From Anoplopoma fimbria (lineage: Eukaryota; Chordata; Actinopteri; Perciformes; Anoplopomatidae): a stretch of DNA of 64,000 bases. The stretch's first letter is position 1, and each line of letters opens with the position of its first letter. A program made the position numbers and the translations under genes. Location of the stretch: contig NC_072453.1 of NCBI RefSeq assembly GCF_027596085.1, positions 9,465,448 through 9,529,447 of the forward strand. Reading direction: 5' to 3'. Positions 36,701 to 48,900 of the stretch are shown here, piece after piece. The notes below the pieces were generated by a model. It ran no database searches, was not told where the DNA came from, and worked only from the letters and a program-made list of their open reading frames with translations.

Positions 36701-39455
36701 GAACTTCCTCTCATCTTTCCACAGATTGACTTAATGCCTCATGACGTCATCACTCAGCTGCTGCGGGTGCTCGCCATCGAGACCAAACAGGAGAAGTCCA
36801 TCACCAACGCCGACCCGACGGACGTGGCCCTCAGCGGGCTGGAGGCCTTCTCCTTCGACTACATCGTCAAGTGGCCGCTCTCGCTCATCATCAACAGGTT
36901 CTGCTGCTGATTTGATGTTATTTATATGTTTTATATTGTTTAGTTTTCTTAACCTTTAAGATACTTTAGCATCATGGTCATCATAATAATCAACAATAAA
37001 TCCTGTAATGCTTAAAGAAATGCAGTAAACGTCAGCTATTTTAGAGAATAATCACTGTAATTTTGACGTTTTGTATTCATAGGAGAAAGGTTTCTTTATT
37101 TTAGAGACAACACGGCAGCCACAGATAACTAATAATTTAAACAATCAAAGGTATAAATGCATTAAAGGAATAATTTAATTCCTGTAATAATCCTTCATCA
37201 AACATAAAGTACATGTTGATGAATAATTGATTAATCAATTCAAATTCAAAGAGCTCCAGTTAGTAAACATTCCTCCCAGCAAAGATCCGAACCTCATAAA
37301 TGTCTAAATTGTATCTTATAGCCTAAAAATAAAATAGAAAACATGCATTTCCAAATAATGTCAACAATATTTATGTTCAATTTTCAAAAAAGAATACTAT
37401 TAAACATACAGAGACATGGAAATGTATGGAAAACAAATAGCTATCTTTAAATATATTAATAAAATACATACATTAAATAATGAAAGTCCAATACAATGAA
37501 CTTGATGCCCACTTCTAATCTTCTAAATAAAATAAATAAAAAGTGCCTATTTTATTACAAAGGACAAACAGTGCTCTAATCAGCCTCTCTCTCTCTTTAT
37601 TTATTCATTTTCCCCTCAAAAGAAATTCTCCTTCCTCTCTCAGTGAGAGAGCTGTTGTGAACTTTCTAAGTGGTAAAGAATCGATTCGATTGGCTCAATT
37701 GAGCAAAGTTATTACCGTATTAACTGGATTAGCTGCGCCCTTCAGAAGGAAAAAAAAAGCTCTGTGAAGATTATTATTTATTTATCAGAAATGTGTGACT
37801 GTCACTTGGTCCGAGCGTAAATTCTGTAGTAAGTAATCCGTAAATATATTTTAACACATTTTCATTTACACAAATTTTCCAGGAAAGCCCTGACGAGGTA
37901 CCAGATGTTGTTCAGACACATGTTTTACTGCAAACATGTGGAGAGGCTGCTGTGCAACGTGTGGATCAGCAACAAAGACTTCAAGCTGTACTCTTTACAT
38001 TGTGCCAAATGGTGAGTTGATGCAGAATTTAAGGGGGAATTTAAAGCAAAACAACAAAATGTCCTCACCCTCAAACTGCCCACACACAGGTTTGCTGCTG
38101 CGTTTGCCCTCCGACAGCGTATGCTCAACTTCGTGCAGAACATCCAGTACTACATGATGTTTGAGGTGATGGAGCCCACGTGGCACGTCATGGAGAACAA
38201 CCTGAAAACCGTGAGTAAACGAGCTCTGATCTCACTGTTATCATAACACCAAAAGGTATTTTATCTGACGCTGCAGTTTGCGTTTGTTAAACTTCTCTCC
38301 TCTCCGCCTGCAGGCGTCAAACATCGATGACGTTCTCTGTCATCACACCAGCTTCCTGGACAACTGCCTGAAGGACTGCATGCTGACCAACCCAGAGCTC
38401 CTCAGGATCTTCTCCAAACTCATGTCTGTCTGCGTCATGTACACAAACTGCATGCAGGTATGTTGATCAAAAAAGGATATGTTTTTTTCTGCAAAACAGC
38501 TGCTTGTTTTCTGCTTGTAGAGACCTGACATAGTGACGTCGCATACAGCTCCGGTAGAGACCTGTCAATCAGTGTGTAGCCCCGCCCTAAATCATACCCT
38601 GCTTTATGGTCTGTTTGACTCTAAATGGACCATAATTTACTAAATGAACATCATGCTGTATTGAAGAAGACTTGAAACTAGAGATTGAGACCATAAACTC
38701 ATGTTTACAATGTTTACTGAGGGAATAAATCAAGAGAGAAGTAGAGTCATTTTCTCATAGACTTCTATACAACCAGAGGAGTCGCCCCCTGATGGACACT
38801 AGAGAGAAAGCAGCTTTAAGACACTTTAAGAACTTTTTCTAAGCTGTTTTCTCTTTTCTCATGTGTTGCAGCGCTTCACTCAGAGCATGAGGTTAGAGCG
38901 TCTCTCTCTGGAGCAAGGCACCATGGATGGGCCTCCCACTCAGAGCGAACATGCTGAGGAGGCAGAGAAGAAAAGGCTGAACACAAAGGTATTCCCAAAA
39001 ACCCTCATCAAAGAAACATGTTAACATCAACACTGCATTAAAACCAGGAAACATTCCAACTATTTCACAACTTTTGGTTTCAACACGTCTCAGATAATAT
39101 GTTTATGTTCTTTCTCTGCTTCAGTTATTAGCGGAGCATGCAGACACCCTCCAGTCAGACGCAGGCTTTGAAGCCACCATCAGCAAGTTTGACAGTAACT
39201 TCAGCATGCTGCTGCTGGACCTGCTGGACAAGCTGAGCATCTACAGCACCAACGACTGTGAGCACAGCATGATCAGCATCATCTACAGGTAAAACGCTGT
39301 TAAAGTCCATGTGTTCCTGCATGTTACTGATGTTTTTGTTAATTGATAACATGCTAACTCAGCGCTTATGATTCCACAGGTTGGATTTCAATGGGTTCTA
39401 CACCGAGCGTCTGGAGAAGATGGCCATAGAGCGGAGTCAGAAAGCATCAGTGTAG
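30718..39455 (+). CDS. tubgcp2: Gamma-tubulin complex component 2 (GCP2), 17 coding exons
   Basis: Core subunit of the gamma-tubulin small complex and ring complex, which nucleates microtubules at centrosomes. Coding exons: 30718-30867, 31749-31877, 32116-32292, 32599-32761, 33479-33686, 33766-33965, 34531-34720, 34811-34956, 35028-35208, 35733-35913, 36725-36897, 37883-38011, 38090-38210, 38314-38457, 38872-38988, 39125-39288, 39380-39455. Phases agree throughout and give 882 residues (human about 902). Seen: start MSEFRIHHDVNELLSLLHV, Spc97/Spc98-family phrases FIEEKSSFEYGQVNHAL, DKYWDQRYTIVQ, MSTANTDPFKDDLK and FDYIVKWPLSLIINR, and end RLDFNGFYTERLE. The intron after 34720 starts with GC, not GT. 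The C-terminal tail after SQKA is shorter than in human. Possible poly(A) signals are AATAAA at 39467 and ATTAAA at 39729. adam8 follows downstream, as in human. Confidence 0.97.
33110..33400 (+). repeat. Dispersed repeat in tubgcp2 intron, plus orientation
   Basis: Contains CTGTCCATCAGGGGGCGACT, TTGATTTATTCCCTCAGTAA and AAGCAGGGTATGCTTTAGGG. Its reverse complement lies at 38515-38822 in a later intron of the same gene. Confidence 0.85.
36050..36500. repeat. AT-rich low complexity and MITE half-copy in tubgcp2 intron
   Basis: Runs of AATAATATTAT-like sequence (about 36280-36345) are followed by a right-end fragment (ATATCAATATATTGTCCGGC, then CCTA) related to the element at 4375-4637. Confidence 0.5.
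38515..38822 (-). repeat. Dispersed repeat in tubgcp2 intron, inverted copy
   Basis: Reverse complement of 33110-33400, including GCCCCGCCCTAAATCATACC and GTCGCCCCCTGATGGACAC. It lies between coding exons 38314-38457 and 38872-38988. Confidence 0.85.
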
Positions 39456-39466
39456 CATAAAAACGC

Positions 39467-39734
39467 AATAAAAACACATCCTTACTGTCTGTCCATCGTT
39501 ACCATAACTTCCATTCAGACAAAAGAGCCGATGCTTCAGTGTGTATATTATATATCATGTACTGTTTGACATGTTGAGTTACAGTCTGGTGTTTGCAGCT
39601 TCATTTCAATGCTTCAAATTGTAAAGTTTAGGAAACGATGAACTAATGTGTTTATTCTGATAAAAATGAAAAGTTGTGGCACTCCATGTGGGTAACTTAT
39701 TGTACAATGAAAATGTATGTTTGTATTCATTAAA
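39467..39734 (+). terminator. Candidate tubgcp2 poly(A) signals
   Basis: AATAAA at 39467-39472 lies only 12 nt past the stop, and ATTAAA at 39729-39734 lies about 275 nt past it. The second gives a more usual 3' UTR length. Which one is used cannot be told from sequence. Confidence 0.4.
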
Positions 39735-39778
39735 AACAAGAATTTACTGAATGAATTAAGACCCTCAACATCCTTTAA

Positions 39779-40263
39779 ACCTTTAAAAGAATGTTCTAGG
39801 TACGTTCCCATTAGGTATCATAGTCCTCGGAACATTCCCAGAAGATTATTTTTAAAAACCTCTGGTCAACGTACTGAGAAAGTTTTTTTGTTTAACAGAA
39901 CATTTAGGAAACATCTTTTTAAACCATATAGAACCTTTTGGGGGACATTAAGAAGATTAAAAACTTCACAGGACTTATATTGAACGTTGAAGATTATTTA
40001 AAAAAAAACCTTTTAAAGAACCTTTTTAGGGAACAATCAGAAGACTGTTTTGAAAAAACCCTTTGCAGAACTTATAGTGAAGGTTCTAACAAAGGTATTC
40101 TTGAAAAACCTTTAGGGAACGTTCCCAGAAGATTATTCTTGTAAAACCTTGAAGGTTCTGACAAGGTTATTCTTGAAAACCCTTTACAGAACCTTTCGAA
40201 AAAGTTCCCAGACAGTTAGTCCTGAAAACCCTTTACAGAACCTTTCGAAAAAGTTCCCAGACA
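39779..40263. repeat. Minisatellite, about 59-bp unit, left part
   Basis: Degenerate copies contain GGGAACGTTCCCAGAAGATT, AAAACCTTTACAGAACCT and GGTTCTGACAAGGTTATTCT. The array stops abruptly at 40263, where the duplicated adam8 segment starts, and resumes at about 42129. Confidence 0.85.
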
Positions 40264-40646
40264 GAGTTTGTTTATTGGATTAAATCAAACTGGAGGAGAT
40301 GAAAATTATTGTTAGTTGTTGCCTTAATGAATGCATGTAAGCCTACCAAATGTTAGAATAATGATCCAGTCCTCTCCGAATTATAATTGCACCTTTATGT
40401 TAGACATTATAACAAATACACAAAAATAAATGGAACATTTGTACCTGGAGACCTGAGTATTTTGTCCTCAAAAATGATACAATGTAAAACTTGTTAAGTG
40501 AAGTTAAGGTGAACCCAACGTGATAAAGATCAAACATTCCTGACCGGTGAATCATACCGTCATGGACAATAAAAACAAAGGTAGCCTTTGTGAGTAATTG
40601 AACACTCTGATGTTTTTAATCTGATAAATGTATGTTTTCCGTCCAG

Positions 40647-41473
40647 GAGCACTGCTACTATCACGGTCACATTAAAGGCGTGGAGGACTCATCGGTCAGT
40701 GTTGGGATTTGTTCAGGCATTAGGTAAGAAACAACGGATATTTATACAACTTCAAACTTCTTCTTTGTAATTTGCTTCTTACATTATCTCCAGTAAGCCT
40801 TTCTCAGGTATTTGTGAAATGTGTTGCTTCATATATTTAGTAATCAGTTAGTTTTTGAAGTTTTTGTATGTGAATGCAGCTTTAATACGATTGAATTTGA
40901 GGCATGTTCTCATATTCCTGCACTGTTCCTGCACAATAACTGTATTTCTAGTGTTTAATTTTCCTTTTTATTGAGTCTTTAAATGTAGTTCTGATGCTTT
41001 TATTTGAGAACTGAGCAATTTCCGAGGTCGGATCTTATTTATTCCATTTTAATTCAGGACTTCAACAAATGATCCGTTCTTCCTCTTCTTGTTTTCTGTG
41101 TTTGCAGTGGCTTTGTGAGAAGCCGACAGCAGCTTTACTTGATCGAGCCTCTGGGACAGACGGAGGACGGTGATCATGCAGTTTACAGACAGGAGGACAT
41201 GAAGCCCGGCGGCAGGCCCGGCTGTGGAACCTCGTCTGACGACACCCCGCTGTACGACCAGGACCAGGACCAGGACCAGGATCCTCGGCTCGCTGGGCTC
41301 TTCAGGTCCAGATCGTGGGTATGTGACATGGGTACAGTTAACATTTTTTTCAGTTTATCCAGTTAGGAATATCAATGTGACGGTTGTATTTCTGTTTCCT
41401 TTGTTTCCTTCAGAAAACCGAACCCACTCCACAGAAGTTTGTCGAGCTGGTTGTGGTGGTGGACAATACTGAG
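40647..41473 (+). pseudogene. Orphan copies of adam8 exons 5, 6 and 7
   Basis: Exon copies at 40647-40723, 41108-41318 and 41414-41473 keep open frames and both splice sites. They encode part of the ADAM8 prodomain ([34 protein letters not shown]), the cysteine-switch region ([10 protein letters not shown]) and the start of the protease domain ([12 protein letters not shown]). Together they make 348 nt, a symmetric phase-0 cassette. They lie 1.4 kb or more upstream of adam8 exon 1 and downstream of the tubgcp2 stop, so the normal adam8 transcript should not include them. No start codon context or promoter was recognised. Probably non-functional, unless read through from tubgcp2. Confidence 0.9.
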
Positions 41474-41974
41474 GTAAATATTTGAATTCCTTTACAACTG
41501 TAATTTCCATCATTAAATTAATCCAGTCGGGCAGCAAGTAAAGGCAAGAACCTGGGAGTGGCGACTCATGATCATCACAGACTGGTTCTCCTCTCTGTCT
41601 GAGATGGAAACAATGATCAAGGTCACGTCCATAAATGGTACTTCAAGTTGATAACATAAAAATAATCGGGGTCATGTCCACATTACGTGCAAAAAGAAAA
41701 CGTGTCAATGATCGAGGTCATGTCCACAGCGAAGCTGGTGCAAGAGGCGGAGGGATACCAACTCTACATAGTTGGACTCTCTACGCTCTGGAAACAAAAT
41801 CCTGGAGAGAGGACTTGATTCTTGTCTTAGTTGCCCAGGCTGAGAGGCATCGGGTTGGTTCTCAGGAGCCCCCGGATGAGCACCGCTGAGTTTTCCACAG
41901 AGAACGAGATGATCGCCTCTATGAGACTACAAGATGCTGAGAGGAAGCTTCAGTCTGTTCTTTGTGCCAGTGCA

Positions 41975-42002
41975 CCAAACAGTAGTTTGTACTACTGTTT
42001 GG
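41975..42002. repeat. 28-bp palindrome at the duplication edge
   Basis: Perfect 12-bp inverted arms CCAAACAGTAGT and ACTACTGTTTGG around a TTGT loop. The parental locus (47322-47335) has only the left arm, so the right arm arose with the duplication. Confidence 0.95.
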
Positions 42003-42128
42003 TATCCGGCCTTCGTGGTGTATCCGGCCTTCGTGGTGTCTCTGGTTGGTGATAAAAATAATCGGGGTCATGTCCACATTACGTGCAAAAAGAAAACGTG
42101 TCAATGATCGAGGTCATGTCCACAGCAC

Positions 42129-42425
42129 CTATAGGGGATCTATAAAGGTTCCGACAAGGTTATTCTTGAAAACCCTTTACAGAACCTATAGGGAACGTTC
42201 CTTGAAGGTTCTGATAAGGTTATTTTGAAAAACCTTTACAGAACCTATAGGGAACGTTCCTTGAAGGTTCTGATAAGGTTATTTTGAAAAACCTTTACAG
42301 AACCTATAGGGAACGTAACTTTAAGTTCCGAGAAGGTTATTTTGAATACCACGTACAGAACCTTTAGGGAAAAGTTCCCAGGCAATTATTCTTAAAAAAA
42401 AACCTGTACAGGACCTTCCTAAACA
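42129..42425. repeat. Minisatellite, 59-bp unit, right part
   Basis: Units AACCTATAGGGAACGTTCCT, TGAAGGTTCTGATAAGGTTA and TTTTGAAAAACCTTTACAG repeat with a 59-bp period (compare 42201 and 42260). Same family as 39779-40263. Confidence 0.88.
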
Positions 42426-42641
42426 TATTTGGAAACTAAAATGTGCAGTATAGTTTAAATTAAAAGTGGCAAATTTACAAATTGTATTTCACGGTATAGT
42501 ACAGTAGGCCTGGCCCTACATAGTACATCAGCCTATACTAAATGTTTTATACACAGTAGAGCAGCATCAGTAAAACACTGAAATATTAACCCCAAAACAT
42601 GGTAACATTACTGATTTATCATTTTGAATATTTATCATTAT

Positions 42642-42676
<35 letters not shown>

Positions 42677-42870
42677 TTGATTCATGAACAGTTATTTGAG
42701 TTTGTGTGACTGACAGTGAAGAGTACTGCTTCTGGTCTGTAGAAAAGCTTTTATTTTGAAATGTTATATTTACCGGCGGTCTGTCTAACCACAGCTCACT
42801 TGACCGCAAGGGGGAGGAGCTTCCATGGAAGAGCCGCTGCCGATGAGTCACGGTGGTGGGTAACGGGAAG
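42426..42870. other. adam8 upstream region with 30-bp poly-A run
   Basis: Contains a poly-A run at about 42644-42674, then unique sequence with a moderately GC-rich stretch (CTTGACCGCAAGGGGGAGG) just before exon 1. This is likely the adam8 promoter, but no defined element was recognised. Confidence 0.4.
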
Positions 42871-42903
42871 ATGAGCGGCGGTGTCCGGGCAGAGCGCACC
42901 ACC

Positions 42904-45900
42904 ATGGGAGCGCACATGGTCTCACTGTGGCTGATCTGGGGTAAGTGTGCAATTAAATAATATAGACTTTTATTATGAAATTGGCATTGGAAAAGGTTGT
43001 ATGAGAATATGTTATTGTGTTTATTATAATGTTATTACCTATGTTGTTTGGGGAAACTGCATACATATTTGTACACATAGATTATGAGTTCTGAGTAAAT
43101 AAATTGTATTTGTTGTTGTTACCTCAATGTTTTTTTTTTATTTTTTTTATCATAAACAACAATGGAATTTAAAAAGTGGACAGCTACAAATTCATGGGAG
43201 TGACAATGTCCTCCAGCTTGAGATGGGCGGAAATCAACTTTCCTATTCTCAAGAAAGCTATTTAAAGAAATATGCATTAGTAGTTTGGTGCATTTTCACA
43301 AGCAATTATAATAATGGTTTGTCATAATGTCAGCCGAGGACAGACTACAGCTGGATAAAGTTGTGCACTACTGCATTATATACATATTATTGGAGTTTTA
43401 AAGTACCCCTCTCGCCTTTTTTTTAACTTCCTTCCTTTTCTAAAACCTTTTCTAAATCCATGTTTTAGAAAAGCTCATATCCTGCAGGCCATACATAGCC
43501 TACATTTACATAGTAGGTTGTGTGATGTTGTTGTTAATTTCTCTACAGGTGTTAGTGTTTTTATTTATTTATATGGTGTTCTTATGATTTTATTTCACCC
43601 ATTTGTCTTATGCTTTTTTGATTCTTTGGATACTTTTTGTTTTATGTGTCACGTCCTCTATGACTGAGTGTCTTTACTAATTTCCTCTTCCTCTGTCTTT
43701 GTTAAAGTGAGCACACTAAGACAAGTGTACTTAATAATGAGAGTTATTTAAAGTAATACTTTTTATATATTATTGGTGTTATTCAACTTTTCAATGACAT
43801 TCATATAAAGTGAACCCTTTCCAGTTTTTCCAACGTTTACCACTACTTCACTTTCTTACACATTTAAGCATTTAGGTGTGGTGTCGGCTTTTCAGCATTC
43901 ACACTGCATATTTCTTCAGGAAATTGCTTTTCAAGTTGTGTTTGTATCAGCACAGACATTCAGTTTGCAATACTGAAATAAATAAATACATTGGATATAC
44001 TTAAGTAAAGTAAAACTACCTCAAAATTGTGCTTTAATACAGTACTTTAGTAAAGGTACTTTCTCACACGCTGTGAAGAGGAACTATAACTAGGACGTGT
44101 TGATGGATTCATTGAAGTCTGTCAAACAGATTCAAACACAGTTTAAAGTTACTTCAGATATTCAGTTTAAATGTTAAATAACGGTGTTGTTTGTTGGGTG
44201 TAGTTTTTCTGGTGCAGACCTCGGGGATGTTGTCTCACGTGGAGAAGTATGAGGTGGTCAGACCTCAGAGACTTCAGGGGAGACAGAAGAGGAGCCTGGA
44301 GGACCAACAGGTGACTAAACCTCACCTGAGATACCAGACAGTCCTCTCTGCGATATATGATCATCTTATGGAATATGATCAGTATTTAAATGTTACTTTA
44401 GTGCAGGTACAGAAGTGTTGACAGCAAAATGTCCTTAAAGATTATTCCTGTCAATGAATTATTATTATTATCATTATTATTATTATTACTGATTAACTAC
44501 CGTGCATACAGGATTTCACTGCTATTGCTAGAAGTAGTTAGTTAATTTAAGTTCTTAATATTCTGTTGGGTCGTTGATTCTAAAGGGGTGTTTCATATTT
44601 TATAACCTGATCATTCTTTTTTATATATATATATGTATAAAAATATATATTCAAAGTTGGTACAATATTTCCCTCTGAAATGTGATGCACAAAAAGTAGT
44701 ATTAAAGTTAAAAGATTAATATACTATATCAGTGCATTAATCTATATAACATTAAAATATTACTTTCACACATATGCAGTAGCAATAGTAACAATAATTA
44801 AATAATATAATATAAAAGAAGTCAACATTCTGAAATGTGAAAATGTAATTTAAGCACATTTTGCTGATAATTATTCTTTGTACTTTTACTAACACTTAAA
44901 TGCAGAACTTTACCCTCAGCCAAGTATTTATATTATATAAGTATTGCTATTTTTTCTTTTACCCAAATAGAGGATGTGAGTATTTTTTCCAGAACTGCAA
45001 AATGGTCTAATTTCTAAAGTTATCAATAGTTGTTGTGTGACTGAACAACTTTTTTCAACAGCTTTACCCTGATGCGGTTCAGTACGAGTTGACCATTGAA
45101 GGGAGGAACCACACAGTTCATCTGGAAAAAAACAGGTTAACATTTGTTTTTTAATTGAATTTCTTTATAAAAAAAAAAAAACAATAAATGATTTTGTGAC
45201 AATATATTGTCCCAGAAATATATAAATATTTAAATGTTAAAAATGAAAGCTTCTTTTATAATGTTTCCACTTTTATTTCATAGGAATCTTATCGGGAGAG
45301 GCTACACTGAGACACGTTATTCAGAAGATGGAAAACGGTTGACGACAACTCCAACTGAGGTGAGACTTTGATTTAATTTACCTCTGAAGCATTAATTTAA
45401 GACAAATTAGCACAAAGTTGTTGCTGTAGAAAAATGACATTTTAATAGAGTTGTTGAAAGTGAAAATATAGTGTTTTTTCTTTATATTTTGACATTTAAT
45501 GTACATCAAATGTTTGGATTCATTATAAAAATAATTAGGAGATTAAAGGTGCAGTGTGTTAGATCTGGCCACATGCTCAAAACTATTAACTAGCAGCAAA
45601 CAAAAATATTGAGTTTGTTTATTGGATTAAATCAAACTGGAGGAGATGAAAATTATTGTTAGTTGTTGCCTTAATGAATGCATGTAAGCCTACCAAATGT
45701 TAGAATAATGATCCAGTCCTCTCCGAATTATAATTGCACCTTTATGTTAGACATTATAACAAATACACAAAAATAAATGGAACATTTGTACCTGGAGACC
45801 TGAGTATTTTGTCCTCAAAAATGATACAATGTAAAACTTGTTAAGTGAAGTTAAGGTGAACCCAACGTGATAAAGATCAAACATTCCTGACCGGTGAATC

Positions 45901-48900
45901 ATACCGTCATGGACAATAAAAACAAAGGTAGCCTTTGTGAGTAATTGAACACTCTGATGTTTTTAATCTGATAAATGTATGTTTTCCGTCCAGGAGCACT
46001 GCTACTATCACGGTCACATTAAAGGCGTGGAGGACTCATCGGTCAGTGTTGGGATTTGTTCAGGCATTAGGTAAGAAACAACGGATATTTATACAACTTC
46101 AAACTTCTTCTTTGTAATTTGCTTCTTACATTATCTCCAGTAAGCCTTTCTCAGGTATTTGTGAAATGTGTTGCTTCATATATTTAGTAATCAGTTAGTT
46201 TTTGAAGTTTTTGTATGTGAATGCAGCTTTAATACGATTGAATTTGAGGCATGTTCTCATATTCCTGCACTGTTCCTGCACAATAACTGTATTTCTAGTG
46301 TTTAATTTTCCTTTTTATTGAGTCTTTAAATGTAGTTCTGATGCTTTTATTTGAGAACTGAGCAATTTCCGAGGTCGGATCTTATTTATTCCATTTTAAT
46401 TCAGGACTTCAACAAATGATCCGTTCTTCCTCTTCTTGTTTTCTGTGTTTGCAGTGGCTTTGTGAGAAGCCGACAGCAGCTTTACTTGATCGAGCCTCTG
46501 GGACAGACGGAGGACGGTGATCATGCAGTTTACAGACAGGAGGACATGAAGCCCGGCGGCAGGCCCGGCTGTGGAACCTCGTCTGACGACACCCCGCTGT
46601 ACGACCAGGACCAGGACCAGGACCAGGATCCTCGGCTCGCTGGGCTCTTCAGGTCCAGATCGTGGGTATGTGACATGGGTACAGTTAACATTTTTTTCAG
46701 TTTATCCAGTTAGGAATATCAATGTGACGGTTGTATTTCTGTTTCCTTTGTTTCCTTCAGAAAACCGAACCCACTCCACAGAAGTTTGTCGAGCTGGTTG
46801 TGGTGGTGGACAATACTGAGGTAAATATTTGAATTCCTTTACAACTATAATTTCCATCATTAAATTAATCCAGTCAGGCAGCAAGTAAAGGCAAGAACCT
46901 GGGAGTGGCGACTCATGATCATCACAGACTGGTTCTCCTCTCTGTCTGAGATGGAAACAATGATCAAGGTCACGTCCATAAATGGTACTTCAAGTTGATA
47001 ACATAAAAATAATCGGGGTCATGTCCACATTACGTGCAAAAAGAAAACGTGTCAATGATCGAGGTCATGTCCACAGCGAAGCTGGTGCAAGAGGCGGAGG
47101 GATACCAACTCTACATAGTTGGACTCTCTACGCTCTGGAAACAAAATCCTGGAGAGAGGACTTGATTCTTGTCTTAGTTGCCCAGGCTGAGAGGCATCGG
47201 GTTGGTTCTCAGGAGCCCCCGGATGAGCACCGCTGAGTTTTCCACAGAGAACGAGATGATCGCCTCTATGAGACTACAAGATGCTGAGAGGAAGCTTCAG
47301 TCTGTTCTTTGTGCCAGTGCACCAAACAGTAGTTCAGAGTATCCGGCCTTCGTGGTGTCTCTGGTTGGTGATACCACTGCAGGACTTTTCAGAAGTTCTG
47401 CTGGAGGACTTCAATGCTTGTATCTCGCATTGTCAATGATTTAGAAACCTAGAGGGCAGTGATTGAAAGATTGGTAAAGAACTTATCATGGATACAAGCT
47501 GCCAAAAAGAGTTTCCTTCGTAGGGGGGATGGTCTAAAAGCTGCTGCTCTTTCGCTTCAAGAGAACCTAGTTATGGTGGTTCTGGGAATCAGATCAGAAT
47601 TCCTCCTGGACGTCTCCCTTTAGAGGTTTTCAGTGCACTTCCAACTGTTAAGAGGTCCTAGGGTTGATCCAAAACATGCTGGAGAGATTAAATATCTGGC
47701 CTCAAGGGTCCCCAGGAGGAACTGGATAACACTGCCGAGGAGATGGATGACTGGAATACCTTACTTAAGCAGAAAACGGATAAATGAATCTGATCATGTT
47801 GTGTCTTCTCTTCCTCTAGTATAAGCAGTATGGAAGCCAGACTAAATCCCGTGTTCTTGGAGCTATAAATCACATTGACAAGGTAATCTTTGTTTTGGAA
47901 GCTGTTTGTCTGGCGTTGTGCCGACAACTCTCAGTGCTTTCACTCATGAATAACGCCTCCTCATCCGCCTGCAGCTATATCGACCTCTGAACATACGCGT
48001 CATGCTGGTGGGTTTGGAGATCTGGACGTACAGAGACTTCATCAACGTTGACCTTAACTCAGAGACGGCCCTTGATAACTTCCTCCTGTGGCGGCAGGCC
48101 GATCTCCTGCAGAGGACGAAGCACGACAACGCCCAGTTTGTGACGTGAGGACCTAATGTCTTAGATGTCTGTGCAGATGTTGAAGAAAGTGATGCTGCCA
48201 GTTTGATCTGATGTTTGACTTTTCCCCCCCTCAACAGTGGCAAAGATTTTGACGGAGACACAGTGGGACTGGCGAATAAGTTTGCCATGTGTACCAAAAA
48301 CTCAGGTGGAGTCAATCAGGTATGAAGAACAACATAACCTTCATGAATCCTTCAACAACTTGAGATGAAGGGAGTTTATGGTAGTTTTTTAAGAAACATC
48401 CTGCTAAATTTTAAAGCATCTCTCTTCCAGGATCACCATGACAACCCGATAGGCCTCGCCTCCACCATCGCTCATGAGATGGGTCATAATTTCGGATTGT
48501 CCCACGACGCTGCTGGTTGTCTATGCGGTCCATATCAGAGCAGTGGGAACTGTGTGATGGCAGAGAAGCTCAGGTGAGGATATCACTGCAAAAGCCGACC
48601 TTTAGATCTGTCTGTCTGCAGCTTATATTTGTTTTTGGTACAAAATGTTGTTTATATATTTTAGCCAGAACATCATGAACCTTCAGCTTGCACTTACAAA
48701 ATATGTTGCAAAAGTCCAGTATGTACACAACCCCCTGTCCTTGGTTTGAGCAATTTCTTCTCAAATTTAGGGAAATCACCAGGCAATAGAGACAATAGAG
48801 TTCCTCCAGCAGTTTGTGTTTTCATTTTCCCGTTTCAACATTAAAATCCACGGTCCAAAAAGCCAGCTTCACATAGAAATAGTTTCCAAGTTTGGTGTAG

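Larger units (their letters stand above)
40264..42053 (+). repeat. Segmental duplication of adam8 introns 4-7, inserted in the minisatellite
   Basis: From GAGTTTGTTTATTGG the sequence matches 45611 onward at a constant offset of 5347. By eye there are about two base differences until about 41986. The copy then passes through a palindrome (41975-42002), repeats ATCCGGCCTTCGTGGTG twice, and at about 42054 switches to a further short copy of 41655-41729. Confidence 0.95.
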
